In this document: positions 43,101-49,508 of the stretch, in pieces
How positions within the stretch are numbered: position 1 is the stretch's first letter
How the letters are laid out: each line of letters starts with the position of its first letter
NCBI GenBank assembly: GCA_003576695.1
Contig: QOZQ01000009.1
Coordinates: 1 to 64,000, forward strand
Origin: Taklimakanibacter lacteus
GTDB taxonomy: Bacteria > Pseudomonadota > Alphaproteobacteria > Rhizobiales > Aestuariivirgaceae
Length of the DNA stretch: 64,000 nucleotides
Reading direction: 5' to 3'
Program-made: the position numbers and the translations under genes
The notes under the pieces: model-generated
Databases searched by the model: none
Told to the model about the DNA's origin: nothing
Seen by the model: only the letters and a program-made list of their open reading frames with translations

Positions 43101-43160
43101 AAAGCCGGCAATGGCCGCGAGATGGCGCAGGGGATGCCAGGCAAGGGATCTCGAAATCAT
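40146..43160 (-). CDS. Exported caspase-like/TPR protein 3, catalytic dyad intact
   Basis: 1004-residue predicted periplasmic protein with a signal peptide (AAIAGFAFFLCLALAARA-EE). The caspase-like domain shows KGVALVIGQSKYAHITPL, H112 in LYYSGHGIEAGGENYL and C163 in IVLLDACRTSPFP, so the His-Cys dyad is present. EVYLSTETRQRPWVNESL and a helical region (300-515) follow. Ten 47-residue repeats of the W-A-x-x-QNNLG type run from W517 to about 985, ending in a lysine-containing tail (KKIAIIQQALAGK). Its N-terminal half is clearly closer to paralog 2 than to paralog 1. It would be adjacent to paralog 2 if the sugar locus at 29468-40137 were absent. Confidence 0.9.
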   Translation of the reverse strand: MISRSLAWHPLRHLAAIAGFAFFLCLALAARAEEAKTLKGVALVIGQSKYAHITPLTNPANDAREMVKLLTDMGFDARSVTDRDAAKLTRDLERFAEDAEGADVAFLYYSGHGIEAGGENYLVPVNADESSLANAGEALVPLSRVIDKLKATVPVAIVLLDACRTSPFPAGAQIKATPASAGQPITAGGLGAPRGASVVETTQGNADNLGTVIGFAAEPGRPALDGAEGGNSPYAAALLRHLSAMQGAELSSVMRMVTEEVYLSTETRQRPWVNESLRRLLYLGVAPDEPQGEEGLITGERRQLLLTIADLPSLDRQRVETIAKADGVPLDALFGILRALGAKDMPEDPVALEKLLKTQADKLKKMMEERDALKSDDPEIKRMIEAADRAIRQGAIATARQFLDDAVKRVEATVGAVDAAEEAVKQKRLADAAVYARRAEAASLAFDHQAAAKDYAMAFSLAEKWDEKLKWNYKNLEAEALNAYGYEKGDNASLDKSVAAYEQLLTFIPNGEKNDEWAITRNNMGVVYQSLGERDCDTKRLKQAAQIFRESLEILTLEHDPVNWAAAQNNLGNSLLAIGQRESNTQSLEDAVAAFRAVLAVRNREKTPADWSDSQNNLGIALYSLAERENNDARLLEALAAYRAGLEAISRDEQPLRWGTLTNNLGNTLNTQGARKNDIAILKQAADTFRAALEVRTRERVPLQWASSKLNLANALQNIGLRNTGTVELEEAAQAYRDAALELTRERSELGWASAQNNLGGVLQQISTRTMNSDKIEEAITALRGALGVYKRDCSAMDWAMTQLNLGNALQTAGKLSNDMARLYEAVTAYQAALGEYTFERTPMQWATAQSMLGTALEAIGFAGGGPEKLKEAVAAKRAALTILTKANGELEWAQAQFNIGNSLNMVGNFEKGTESFETALTAFNAALEVYTLEKMPLQWAMAQNGIGDSYWGIGTRKGDKKVLENSLAQFEKAKEGFTKGGMIPMAALVDKKIAIIQQALAGK

Positions 43161-43245
43161 GCAGCCGTCCTCGATCTTCCGCCGTTGCGGCTGTTTAGGC
43201 TTGCCGTTGCGGCGCGATCAAGGCCGAAGTGAGCCGCGCCCCGGA

Positions 43246-44502
43246 CTATTCAGCCGGAACCGACTTGAGCCTTGGGCTCTTACTGTCGATGGCCCGCAGC
43301 CGCTCTTCCTCGGCGATCATATAGTTGCGCGTCATCGGCAGCGCATGCTGGTTGCGCGCGAACTGGATCTGGAAGTTGTTCATGCCCGAATAGCGGAAGG
43401 CGGTTTCCGCACCCGCCAGATAGAACTCCCACATGCGGCAGAAACGCTCGTCATAGATCACCTTGGCGCGATGCCGGTTGGCGGCGAAGCGCTTGCCCCA
43501 TTCGCGCAGGGTCTCGGCATAATGCAGGCGCAGGATCTCGATGTCGGTGACATAGAGCCCGCTCTTCTCGATATGTGGAAGGACCTCGGACAAGGCCGGG
43601 ATATAGCCGCCGGGGAAAATGTACTTCTTCGTCCAGGCGCTTGTGGCGCCGGGGCCGTCGGAGCGATTGATCGAATGCAGCACGGCGATGCCGTCGTCCT
43701 TGAGGAGCGCACGGCATTTGCGGAAGAACTCCTTGTAATGGCCGACGCCGACATGCTCGAACATGCCGACCGACACGATGCGGTCGAACTGCTCGTCGAG
43801 CAGCCGGTAGTCGAGCAGGCGGAAGTCGACCGTGTTGGAGACGCTGCGCTGGCGCGCCCGCTCGATCGACATCTTGTGCTGCTCTTCCGAGAGCGTGACG
43901 CCGGTCACCTTGGCGCCGCAGGTCTCGGCCAGATAGAGGCCAAGGCCGCCCCAGCCCGAGCCGATATCGAGCACCTTCATGCCGGGCTTGATATTGAGCT
44001 TGGCGGCGAGATGACGCTTCTTGGCAAGCTGTGCATCCTCGAGCGAGGCGTCGGGCGTTTCGAAATAGGCGCAGGAATATTGCCGGTCGCGATCGAGGAA
44101 GAGATCATAGAGGGCGCCCGACAGGTCATAGTGATGCGCGACATTGGCCTGCGCCTTGCCGATCGGATTATACTGGTCCAGCCGCTTCATCGCGATGCGG
44201 ATATTGTTGAAGAACTTGGTGCCGCCGGGCGAAGGCCGGTGCTCGATGTTCTTCAGCAGCAATTCGAGCACGTCATAGATCGTGCCCTCGGTGAGGACGA
44301 TGCCGCCATCCATATAGGCTTCACCGAAGAACCGGTCGGGATCGAGGACAATCCTGAGCGGCGCCTTGCGGTCGACGATTTTGAAGCCTGCCGGCTTTCC
44401 CGATCCATCGCCATAGACATGTGCGCGGCCATTGGCGTCGGTTACGGTCAGATGGCCGGTCTGAACCAGCTTTTTGAGTGCCTGGTTTAAAACTGCGAAC
44501 AT
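43246..44502 (-). CDS. cfa: Cyclopropane-fatty-acyl-phospholipid synthase family methyltransferase
   Basis: 418-residue SAM-dependent enzyme that adds a methylene bridge to unsaturated acyl chains of membrane phospholipids. The N-terminal domain includes AYMDGGIVLTEGTIYDVLEL. The catalytic part has NVAHHYDLSGALYDLFLD, YSCAYFETPDASLEDAQ, the SAM site VLDIGSGWGGLGLYLAE, SVGMFEHVGVGHYKEFF and YIFPGGYIPALSEV. The start at 44502 (MFAVLNQAL) lies after GGGAGATGC; the upstream frame extends into rplI and was rejected. Family members also include tuberculostearic and other modifying enzymes, but CFA synthase is most likely. It helps acid and stress tolerance in rhizobia. Confidence 0.93.
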   Translation of the reverse strand: MFAVLNQALKKLVQTGHLTVTDANGRAHVYGDGSGKPAGFKIVDRKAPLRIVLDPDRFFGEAYMDGGIVLTEGTIYDVLELLLKNIEHRPSPGGTKFFNNIRIAMKRLDQYNPIGKAQANVAHHYDLSGALYDLFLDRDRQYSCAYFETPDASLEDAQLAKKRHLAAKLNIKPGMKVLDIGSGWGGLGLYLAETCGAKVTGVTLSEEQHKMSIERARQRSVSNTVDFRLLDYRLLDEQFDRIVSVGMFEHVGVGHYKEFFRKCRALLKDDGIAVLHSINRSDGPGATSAWTKKYIFPGGYIPALSEVLPHIEKSGLYVTDIEILRLHYAETLREWGKRFAANRHRAKVIYDERFCRMWEFYLAGAETAFRYSGMNNFQIQFARNQHALPMTRNYMIAEEERLRAIDSKSPRLKSVPAE

Positions 44503-44581
44503 ATATGCATCTCCCGCTCTTCCGGCCCCCCGGCCGGAACGGCTTTGCCGCCATAGTAAACGCAGTTTGACAAATAAGTGA

Positions 44582-44604
44582 AGGCCCCCGGCATGGCGGG
44601 GCCT
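44582..44604. terminator. Second hairpin downstream of rplI
   Basis: AGGCCCC (44582-44588) and GGGGCCT (44598-44604) form a perfect 7-bp stem with a 9-base loop. On the minus strand it is followed by TTCACTTATTTG, a weak T-rich tail. It lies between the main rplI terminator and the cfa start and may back up termination or form the cfa leader. Confidence 0.45.
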
Positions 44605-44640
44605 CATAGCCTTAACGCATAGCGGAGCGGTTGACCGCCA

Positions 44641-44670
44641 ACGAAAAAGGCCCCGCGCTGCGGCAGGGCC
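44641..44670 (-). terminator. Intrinsic terminator of the rpsF-rpsR-rplI operon
   Basis: On the minus strand GGCCCTGC and GCGGGGCC pair as an 8-bp stem (one G-U pair) around a 6-base loop, followed by TTTTTCGT. It lies 32 bases past the rplI stop, so it ends the ribosomal-protein transcript. Confidence 0.85.
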
Positions 44671-44701
44671 CTTCGGTATTGCCACCCTTGCGGCGTGGAA
44701 A

Positions 44702-45292
44702 TTACTTCTCTTCCTGCTCCGTGACGGCAGCCTCGGCCTCGGCCTGGGCTTCGGATTCGAACAATTCCTCGGCGGCAGCCAGGGCCTCGGCCCGCTCGGA
44801 GACGGGGCCGGTGAGGACTTCACCGCGCGCCTGCGCGTCGGCCTCGTCCTGCGAGCGCGCGACATTGAGCGTCACCGGAACGGAGAGCTCGGGATGCAGC
44901 GCGATCTGCACGGTGTAGAGGCCGATGGTCTTGATCGGCGTATCGAGCAGCACATGGTTGCGCGAGACCGGGATTCCGGCGGTCGAGGCGGCTTCCGCGA
45001 TATCGCGGGTCGAGACCGAGCCATAGAGCTGGCCCGATTCACCGGCCTGGCGCAGGATCACGAAGCTCTTGCCTTCGAGCTTGCCGCTGTCGCCCATGGC
45101 GGCCTTGCGGCGCTCCTCGCTCTTGGCTTCGAGAACGGCGCGGTCGCGCTCGAACTTGGCGCGGTTGGCCTCGGTGGCGCGCAGCGCCTTGTGCTGCGGG
45201 AAGAGGAAGTTGCGGGCATAGCCGTCCTTGACCTTGACGACCTCGCCCATATTGCCGAGCTTGCCGATGCGCTCGAGAAGAATGACGTCCAT
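44702..45292 (-). CDS. rplI: 50S ribosomal protein L9
   Basis: 196-residue large-subunit protein that binds 23S rRNA at the base of the L1 stalk. The start [19 protein letters not shown] and the following [19 protein letters not shown] are the L9 signature, with the long central helix ([19 protein letters not shown]) and the C-terminal domain ([21 protein letters not shown]). The glutamate/alanine-rich C-terminal extension of about 45 residues is common in rhizobia. It is the last gene of the operon, 111 bases after rpsR and followed by a strong terminator. Confidence 0.97.
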   Translation of the reverse strand: MDVILLERIGKLGNMGEVVKVKDGYARNFLFPQHKALRATEANRAKFERDRAVLEAKSEERRKAAMGDSGKLEGKSFVILRQAGESGQLYGSVSTRDIAEAASTAGIPVSRNHVLLDTPIKTIGLYTVQIALHPELSVPVTLNVARSQDEADAQARGEVLTGPVSERAEALAAAEELFESEAQAEAEAAVTEQEEK

Positions 45293-45336
45293 TGAATTGG
45301 TCCTTTGCTGTCCCCGATCCTGGAGGATGGGTTAGA

Positions 45337-45355
45337 GGCGGATCGGGTATCCGCC
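45337..45355 (-). other. Hairpins in the rpsR-rplI intercistronic region
   Basis: GGCGGAT and ATCCGCC form a perfect 7-bp stem with a 5-base loop. A second imperfect hairpin (AGCGT-CCCC / GGGG-ACGCT) lies near 45366-45389. No T-tract follows either, so they are more likely processing, stability or translational-control structures than terminators. The gap of 111 bases is unusually long within this operon. Confidence 0.5.
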
Positions 45356-45403
45356 CCAACCGTGGCAGCGTTCCCCGCTGGGGACGCTCCCAATGAGCGA
45401 TTA

Positions 45404-45652
45404 TTACTTGAGCACGTAGGGCAGAAGGCCCAGGAAACGTGCGCGCTTGATCGCCTGGGCGAGCTCGCGCTGCTTCTTGGCCGAAACCGCCGTGATGCGC
45501 GACGGCACGATCTTGCCGCGCTCGGAGATGAAGCGCTGCAGCAGCTTCACGTCCTTGTAGTCGATCGCCGGTGCGTTATCGCCCGAGAACGGGCAGCTCT
45601 TGCGCCGACGGAAGAAGGGGCGCCGTGCCGGCCCGCCTTGACCCTGAGCCAT
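45404..45652 (-). CDS. rpsR: 30S ribosomal protein S18
   Basis: 82-residue small-subunit protein that binds with S6 to the central domain of 16S rRNA. The S18 core is [20 protein letters not shown], then [20 protein letters not shown] and [20 protein letters not shown]. The start overlaps the rpsF stop by one base. The highly basic N-terminus ([11 protein letters not shown]) is normal. Confidence 0.97.
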   Translation of the reverse strand: MAQGQGGPARRPFFRRRKSCPFSGDNAPAIDYKDVKLLQRFISERGKIVPSRITAVSAKKQRELAQAIKRARFLGLLPYVLK

Positions 45653-46071
45653 CAGTTAGCCTCCCTGTCCAAAGAGAAATCCATGTCGTCGAAGCCGCGT
45701 CCGCCGCGCCCGCCGAAGCCGCGTCCGCCGCCGCGCTCGTCGCGCCGGCTGCCCGCCTTCATCATGGCGGTGGGACCGTCCTCGTGCTTCTCGACGCGCA
45801 CTGTCATGAAGCGGATGACGTCTTCGTTGATCGACATCTGGCGCTCCATTTCGGCGATCGCCGCCGGCGGGGCGTCGATGTCGAGATAGGTGTAGTGCGC
45901 CTTACGGTTCTTCTTGATGCGGAAGGTGAGGGACTTGAGGCCCCAATATTCGGACTTGCCGATCTTGCCGCCACCCGAAGTGATGACGGTCTTGAATTGA
46001 TCAGTCAGCTGATCAACCTGTGCATTCGATGCGTCCTGACGGGTCAGGAACACATGCTCGTAAAGTGGCAT
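45652..46071 (-). CDS. rpsF: 30S ribosomal protein S6
   Basis: 139-residue small-subunit protein. It begins [20 protein letters not shown] and contains [20 protein letters not shown] and [20 protein letters not shown], the S6 fold, then [20 protein letters not shown]. The tail is Gly/Arg/Asp-rich ([20 protein letters not shown]), a typical rhizobial extension. It is the first gene of the S6-S18-L9 operon and is preceded by a leader of about 190 bases. Confidence 0.97.
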   Translation of the reverse strand: MPLYEHVFLTRQDASNAQVDQLTDQFKTVITSGGGKIGKSEYWGLKSLTFRIKKNRKAHYTYLDIDAPPAAIAEMERQMSINEDVIRFMTVRVEKHEDGPTAMMKAGSRRDERGGGRGFGGRGGRGFDDMDFSLDREAN

Positions 46072-46260
46072 GTTTCAAGCCTTTCAAAGTTTCGTTCGGC
46101 AGTCGGTTCCGATGCAGAGCCTCTTCCGAGCCCTCATGTGAAAGGCTCGAAAGACCGGTTTCTCGAAAGAGCGGAGACACGGGAAGCCGGGGCAAGCCCC
46201 TATCTGCGGCCCACAGGGCCATAGACCTTCCGTTCAGCCCCCAACCGGAAGCCAACTGGC
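46072..46260 (-). ncRNA. Structured 5' leader of rpsF, candidate S6:S18 autoregulatory RNA
   Basis: About 190 bases lie between the predicted promoter and the rpsF ATG with no gene. The transcript can fold a CGAGCC / GGCTCG hairpin (46127-46149) and a GGCCC-tgt-GGGCC hairpin (46208-46220). rpsF leaders in many bacteria bind the S6:S18 complex to repress the operon. The length and folding fit, but I could not confirm the diagnostic binding motif. Confidence 0.35.
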
Positions 46261-46266
46261 GGGCGG

Positions 46267-46295
46267 TCTATGGCGGAAAAGCCGGGAAATTGCAA
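46267..46295 (-). promoter_or_regulatory. Predicted promoter of the rpsF operon
   Basis: On the minus strand TTGCAA (46290-46295) and CATAGA (46267-46272) are 17 bases apart, a good match to a sigma-70-type alphaproteobacterial promoter with a strong -35. It lies between the GNAT gene and rpsF, in the right direction. Confidence 0.5.
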
Positions 46296-46322
46296 GCACT
46301 GGCGGGTCTTGTGTCTTATTTC

Positions 46323-46802
46323 CTATTTTAGCCCGGCCAAGTCCTTTGCCATTGGGTAAATATTGTCCTTGAGGCGGCCGGCTCGGGGCGCCCCGTCATC
46401 TCTGTAGCCCCGTGCCTTGTAGAAGCGGTGGGCGGTCGCGGTGCTGTTGAGCGTCGTCCGCGTCAACCCGAGTTTCCGGGCCTCCTGTTCCATGGTGTCG
46501 ATGAGGGCGATGCTGACGCCCTGGAACCGGGCATCGGGCGACACGTAATTGAGCCTGATCTCGCCGGTCTTCGAGACGAGCCCGACGTCCAATATGGCGC
46601 CGTCATCGCCCTCCGCCACGAAGCACGGGCTGTCCTCGGCCGCGACCCAGTTCCGGAACTGCTCCGGCGTCTTGTTGGCAAGCCAGCTCTTCAGGAGTTC
46701 CGGGTCATTTCCATGATCACGCGCGCACAGTTCGCTGATCGACCGCCTGAGTACGTGGCTCGCCGGCCCGGCATCATCTGCGACCGCCCGCCGGACTATC
46801 AT
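46323..46802 (-). CDS. GNAT family acetyltransferase
   Basis: 159-residue acetyl-CoA-dependent N-acyltransferase with unknown acceptor. It shows VRRAVADDAGPASHVLRRSI at the N-terminus, the core strand GEIRLNYVSPDARFQGVS with a weak acetyl-CoA loop (RFQGVSIALID rather than RxxGxG/A), LTRTTLNSTATAHRFYKARG and a C-terminal GYRDDG. It lacks a classical Q/RxxGxG/A motif, so activity is uncertain. The start overlaps the HIT gene stop by four bases, making a coupled pair. The partner relation is unexplained. Confidence 0.85.
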   Translation of the reverse strand: MIVRRAVADDAGPASHVLRRSISELCARDHGNDPELLKSWLANKTPEQFRNWVAAEDSPCFVAEGDDGAILDVGLVSKTGEIRLNYVSPDARFQGVSIALIDTMEQEARKLGLTRTTLNSTATAHRFYKARGYRDDGAPRAGRLKDNIYPMAKDLAGLK

Positions 46803-47257
46803 GGCGAGACCTCCCGCGCATCAAGAGCCCGGCGCAGGCCGAGCGCCACCAGCCCCAGTTCTTCATCGCTCGGTCGCGCGATCGGCTGGAACGTTATCCG
46901 TTCCTCGGCGATATAGCGCCGGGATGTGATATCGGTGGGCGCGATCATCGGCAGCACATGGGCATGCGCATGGGCGATGTCGCTGCCGGTGAACAGGAAG
47001 GCGGCGCGGCTCACCTGGTTGCGCTCCTTCAGGATGCGCGCCAGCCTCTGTCCGAGCACGATGATGCGCGACGCAAGCTCGGCGGTGAGATCATCGAAAG
47101 TCGGATAGTGATCGCGCGGGATGATCTGCACATGACCGGGCCGGATCGGCCCGGTGTCGAGGAAGGCGACCAGATGGTCGTCTTCATAGATGATATGGGC
47201 CGGGATCTCGCGCCGCGCGATGCGGCAGAACAGGCAAGGGGAGGAATGAACGATCAT
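46799..47257 (-). CDS. HIT family protein
   Basis: 152-residue histidine-triad nucleotide hydrolase or transferase, acting on AMP-linked or dinucleotide substrates. It has a possible zinc site (PCLFCRI), HIIYEDDHLVAFLDTGPIRP and HVQIIPRDHYPTFDDL. The catalytic histidine triad appears in IAHAHAHVLPMI, matching HxHxHxx. The start at 47257 (MIVHSSPCLFC) was chosen by similarity to family N-termini. It is coupled to the GNAT gene downstream. An intrinsic terminator (47299-47329) separates it from the upstream methyltransferase gene. Confidence 0.9.
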   Translation of the reverse strand: MIVHSSPCLFCRIARREIPAHIIYEDDHLVAFLDTGPIRPGHVQIIPRDHYPTFDDLTAELASRIIVLGQRLARILKERNQVSRAAFLFTGSDIAHAHAHVLPMIAPTDITSRRYIAEERITFQPIARPSDEELGLVALGLRRALDAREVSP

Positions 47258-47298
47258 GGCGCGTCTCTCTGAAGGAAGTGGATCGGTCCTAAGGAAAT

Positions 47299-47329
47299 GA
47301 AAAACCCTCAACCGGCTGGCGGGAGGGTT
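47299..47329 (-). terminator. Intrinsic terminator after the TylF-like gene
   Basis: On the minus strand AACCCTC and GAGGGTT form a 7-bp stem around a 13-base loop, followed by TTTC. It lies between the TylF-like gene stop (47476) and the HIT gene start. The rest of 47330-47475 shows no gene. Confidence 0.65.
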
Positions 47330-47475
47330 CGAGGGAACGCGATCTCTGTTCAGAAAATGCGCGCGCTCAATCGCCTCCGCCGGTGGTACCCGGCAAGGGG
47401 GCGCGCATTCGAAGCTGGCCATGTGCAGCGGTCATGCGGGTGTTATGCACCGGCATTTGGTCTTCCGCAAGCGCG

Positions 47476-48216
47476 TCAGTTCCACGACCCGGCATGTCGC
47501 CGCAGGATCACATTGGCGCCGTCATCCATCGTGAAGTCGGGGTGACGCTCCATGAACTCGTCGGTGGCCGCATGGCATCCGGAAAAGTCATGATAGTCGT
47601 CGATGATGATCATTCCGCCGGGCGAGAGCTTCGCCCCGAGAAACTGCAGGCAGAATTTCACCGGATCATACCAGTCGCAATCCACATGGGCGAGGGCGAC
47701 CTGCTGCACCGGCGCCACGGGCACCGTCTCTTCGAACAATCCCTTGTGCAGGGTCACGCTCCTGCCATCTACAGGGACGCCATGCGCGGCCATCGCGCGG
47801 CAGACATCGCCATGGAGGTCGTCGCGATAGCCGTAATACCCATCGCCGCCAATGCCGGCCGATGCGCCGCTGGCGATCGTCTCATAGCGTGACTTGGCGT
47901 CGGCCTCATCCTTGTCGGAGGAGGGCGGCGGGATCATGCCGAACACGTCGAAACCGTGAAACCGCCGTCCTGCCTGTTTCGCGGAATCGGCGAGAATGAT
48001 GGCACTGCCGCCGAGGGCGACGCCGAATTCGAGCATGTCGCCCTGAACCTGGTCTTCAACGACGGCTGAGGCCGATGCTTCCAGCCGCGCCAGCTTCTGC
48101 GGGGAAAGATAGGTCAATCTCTCCCGCACGACCTCTCGGGTCAGGGAATTGAGCCGTGCCAAGGTGATCATGCTGTTGGCCCGCCACACCGCGCGGCCGA
48201 TGGCGGTTCTGATCAT
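47476..48216 (-). CDS. TylF/MycF-like SAM-dependent O-methyltransferase
   Basis: 246-residue class I methyltransferase of the TylF family, whose members methylate sugars of macrolides but are also common in polysaccharide loci. The SAM site is GDMLEFGVALGGSAIILAD, with FHGFDVFGMIPPP, the metal-associated VALAHVDCDWYDPVKFCL, and GGMIIIDDYHDFSGCHAATD. The C-terminus (FTMDDGANVILRR) is typical. It is a single gene with a terminator after it and tandem 14-bp repeats before it. No biosynthetic cluster is adjacent, so the target is unknown. Confidence 0.88.
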   Translation of the reverse strand: MIRTAIGRAVWRANSMITLARLNSLTREVVRERLTYLSPQKLARLEASASAVVEDQVQGDMLEFGVALGGSAIILADSAKQAGRRFHGFDVFGMIPPPSSDKDEADAKSRYETIASGASAGIGGDGYYGYRDDLHGDVCRAMAAHGVPVDGRSVTLHKGLFEETVPVAPVQQVALAHVDCDWYDPVKFCLQFLGAKLSPGGMIIIDDYHDFSGCHAATDEFMERHPDFTMDDGANVILRRHAGSWN

Positions 48217-48263
48217 ACGCTTTCCCCCCTTGATAGGACTGCTCGAAGAAATGCGATTTCAGT

Positions 48264-48291
48264 TGAGTGACTGCACGTGAGTGACTGCGCG
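48264..48291. repeat. Tandem 14-bp direct repeat upstream of the TylF-like gene
   Basis: TGAGTGACTGCACG and TGAGTGACTGCGCG are adjacent and differ at one base. They lie 48-75 bp upstream of the minus-strand methyltransferase start. They could be activator sites or a simple local duplication. No other feature was seen in 48217-48392. Confidence 0.5.
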
Positions 48292-48392
48292 AGCTCTATT
48301 ATCTCCGCCGAATGCGGGTCACTGCCGTCCCACATCCCCTATGACGGCGTCGCGTGTTCAAGTTAAGGCAAAGGCGCTTTTTATGTCGCCTG

Positions 48393-48881
48393 CTACCAGG
48401 CGACCCCTGTCCGCAAGGTAAGTATCGGCCGCTCCCACGTAACTCGGGGTGGCGATGGCGGCTTCACCCCGATCAATTCGGCGCCCATACGCCTATAGAA
48501 GCCGACCGAAGGTGGGTGTGAGATGACCATGACCGCCGGGATGCCGCGTTGGCGCGCCTCATCGCGCATATGCTCGAAGAGCTGCCGGCCCATGCCCGTG
48601 CCTTGCGCGGCATCGCTCACGAACATGAGGTCGAGCTCCGGCTCCGCGCCGAGCGTCAGGCTGTAGAAGCCGAGCACAGCGCCCGATGATTCCGCCAGAT
48701 AGATCAGATCGCGGCTGACCTGTTCGGGCGTGATGCGATAATTCTTCAGGATGCGCGCATAATCGCCCTGATAGGCCGATGACGCCAGCATGAGACTGGT
48801 GAGCAGAGACGTATCGGCGGCGGTTGCACGGCGAATCCTTGGCCGCGGCCGCGCTAGATCGTCAGCCTTCGGCAAGTTCAC
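48393..48881 (-). CDS. GNAT family acetyltransferase overlapping hicB
   Basis: 162-residue N-acetyltransferase. The N-terminus IRRATAADTSLLTSLMLASS is typical, followed by AVLGFYSLTLGAEPELDLMF and the acetyl-CoA loop AAQGTGMGRQLFEHM (QxxGxG/A type). VISHPPSVGFYRRMGAELIG then gives the C-terminal strand. The start overlaps the hicB stop by 20 bases, so it is likely co-translated with hicB. It resembles housekeeping GNAT enzymes more than known tRNA-acetylating toxins, but a linked role with hicAB is possible. The acceptor is unknown. Confidence 0.87.
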   Translation of the reverse strand: MNLPKADDLARPRPRIRRATAADTSLLTSLMLASSAYQGDYARILKNYRITPEQVSRDLIYLAESSGAVLGFYSLTLGAEPELDLMFVSDAAQGTGMGRQLFEHMRDEARQRGIPAVMVISHPPSVGFYRRMGAELIGVKPPSPPRVTWERPILTLRTGVAW

Positions 48882-49266
48882 GGCGAGCTGCGCTTGAAAG
48901 GAATGCGGACCGGGTCATGCCACGATCCTTGGCTGCCTCATCAATGGCTTCGATCAATCCTGGATCAAGTGAGACATTGATGCGCCGTGCCGATCCACGA
49001 TCCTGAACAAGCGGCACGTAAGCGAAAGTCGCATCTGGCAGAACCGTGCGGAGAGACTTGTCATTTCGGATCGCCTCAATCGAGCGTGGAGATGGAGCGG
49101 TGATGCCATCGGCTTCAAGGCCCTGTACATGAAAGGCCAAGGCTTCGACCGCATTTGTAACGGCTTCATCGACAGTATTGCCAGCTGAGATACAGCCTGG
49201 AAAATCCGGAAAACTGATCCCATAGGAACTGTCTTTATCTTTGTGAACAAGCGCAACGTAACGCAT
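48862..49266 (-). CDS. hicB: HicB family antitoxin
   Basis: 134-residue antitoxin of the HicAB type II module. The N-terminal partial RNase H-like domain has YVALVHKDKDSSYGISFPDF and PGCISAGNTVDEAVTNAVEA, followed by LAFHVQGLEADGITAPSPRS. The C-terminal ribbon-helix-helix domain RRINVSLDPGLIEAIDEAAK binds the operator. It begins 2 bases after hicA, and the downstream GNAT gene overlaps its end. Expected to neutralise HicA and to repress the promoter at 49479-49496. Confidence 0.94.
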   Translation of the reverse strand: MRYVALVHKDKDSSYGISFPDFPGCISAGNTVDEAVTNAVEALAFHVQGLEADGITAPSPRSIEAIRNDKSLRTVLPDATFAYVPLVQDRGSARRINVSLDPGLIEAIDEAAKDRGMTRSAFLSSAARRELAEG

Positions 49267-49268
49267 GG

Positions 49269-49475
49269 CTAGTCCTGTATATCAAGCCAACCGGCCTGCC
49301 GATAAATGGAATGGACAGTTCCCTTCGGCAGATCATGGTTGGGATGTGGAACGGTTACACGACCCGATTTTTGCGGATGCTTGAACTGATGGTGCGAACC
49401 CTTGACCTCAACAAGATACCAGCCGTCACCCGTCAGCAATTTGATGAGCTTTCGGCTGTTCCGCTCAAATCTCAT
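49269..49475 (-). CDS. hicA: HicA family mRNA interferase toxin
   Basis: 68-residue toxin with the double-stranded-RNA-binding-like HicA fold. The family core is NSRKLIKLLTGDGWYLVEVK, then the catalytic histidine in GSHHQFKHP (about residue 28), GRVTVPHPNHDLPKGTV and SIYRQAGW. It cuts mRNA independently of translation when free. The start lies only 4 bases from the palindromic operator, without any Shine-Dalgarno, so the mRNA may be leaderless. It is complete and probably active. Confidence 0.94.
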   Translation of the reverse strand: MRFERNSRKLIKLLTGDGWYLVEVKGSHHQFKHPQKSGRVTVPHPNHDLPKGTVHSIYRQAGWLDIQD

Positions 49476-49478
49476 GGG

Positions 49479-49496
49479 TGTGTAATATAATACACA
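49479..49496. promoter_or_regulatory. TGTGTA-ATATAA-TACACA operator/promoter of hicAB
   Basis: Perfect 6-bp inverted repeat with an AT-rich centre immediately upstream of the hicA ATG. The minus strand reads TATTAT within it, a good -10, so the site would overlap the core promoter and be blocked by HicB. Transcription would begin almost at the ATG. Confidence 0.6.
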
Positions 49497-49508
49497 AGAC
49501 TGCTGAAC

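Noticed and set aside
23026-43160. Classical anti-phage defence island around the caspase-like genes
   Set aside because: The proteins carry signal peptides and lack nucleotide-sensor or effector partners typical of such systems; neighbours are metabolic genes.
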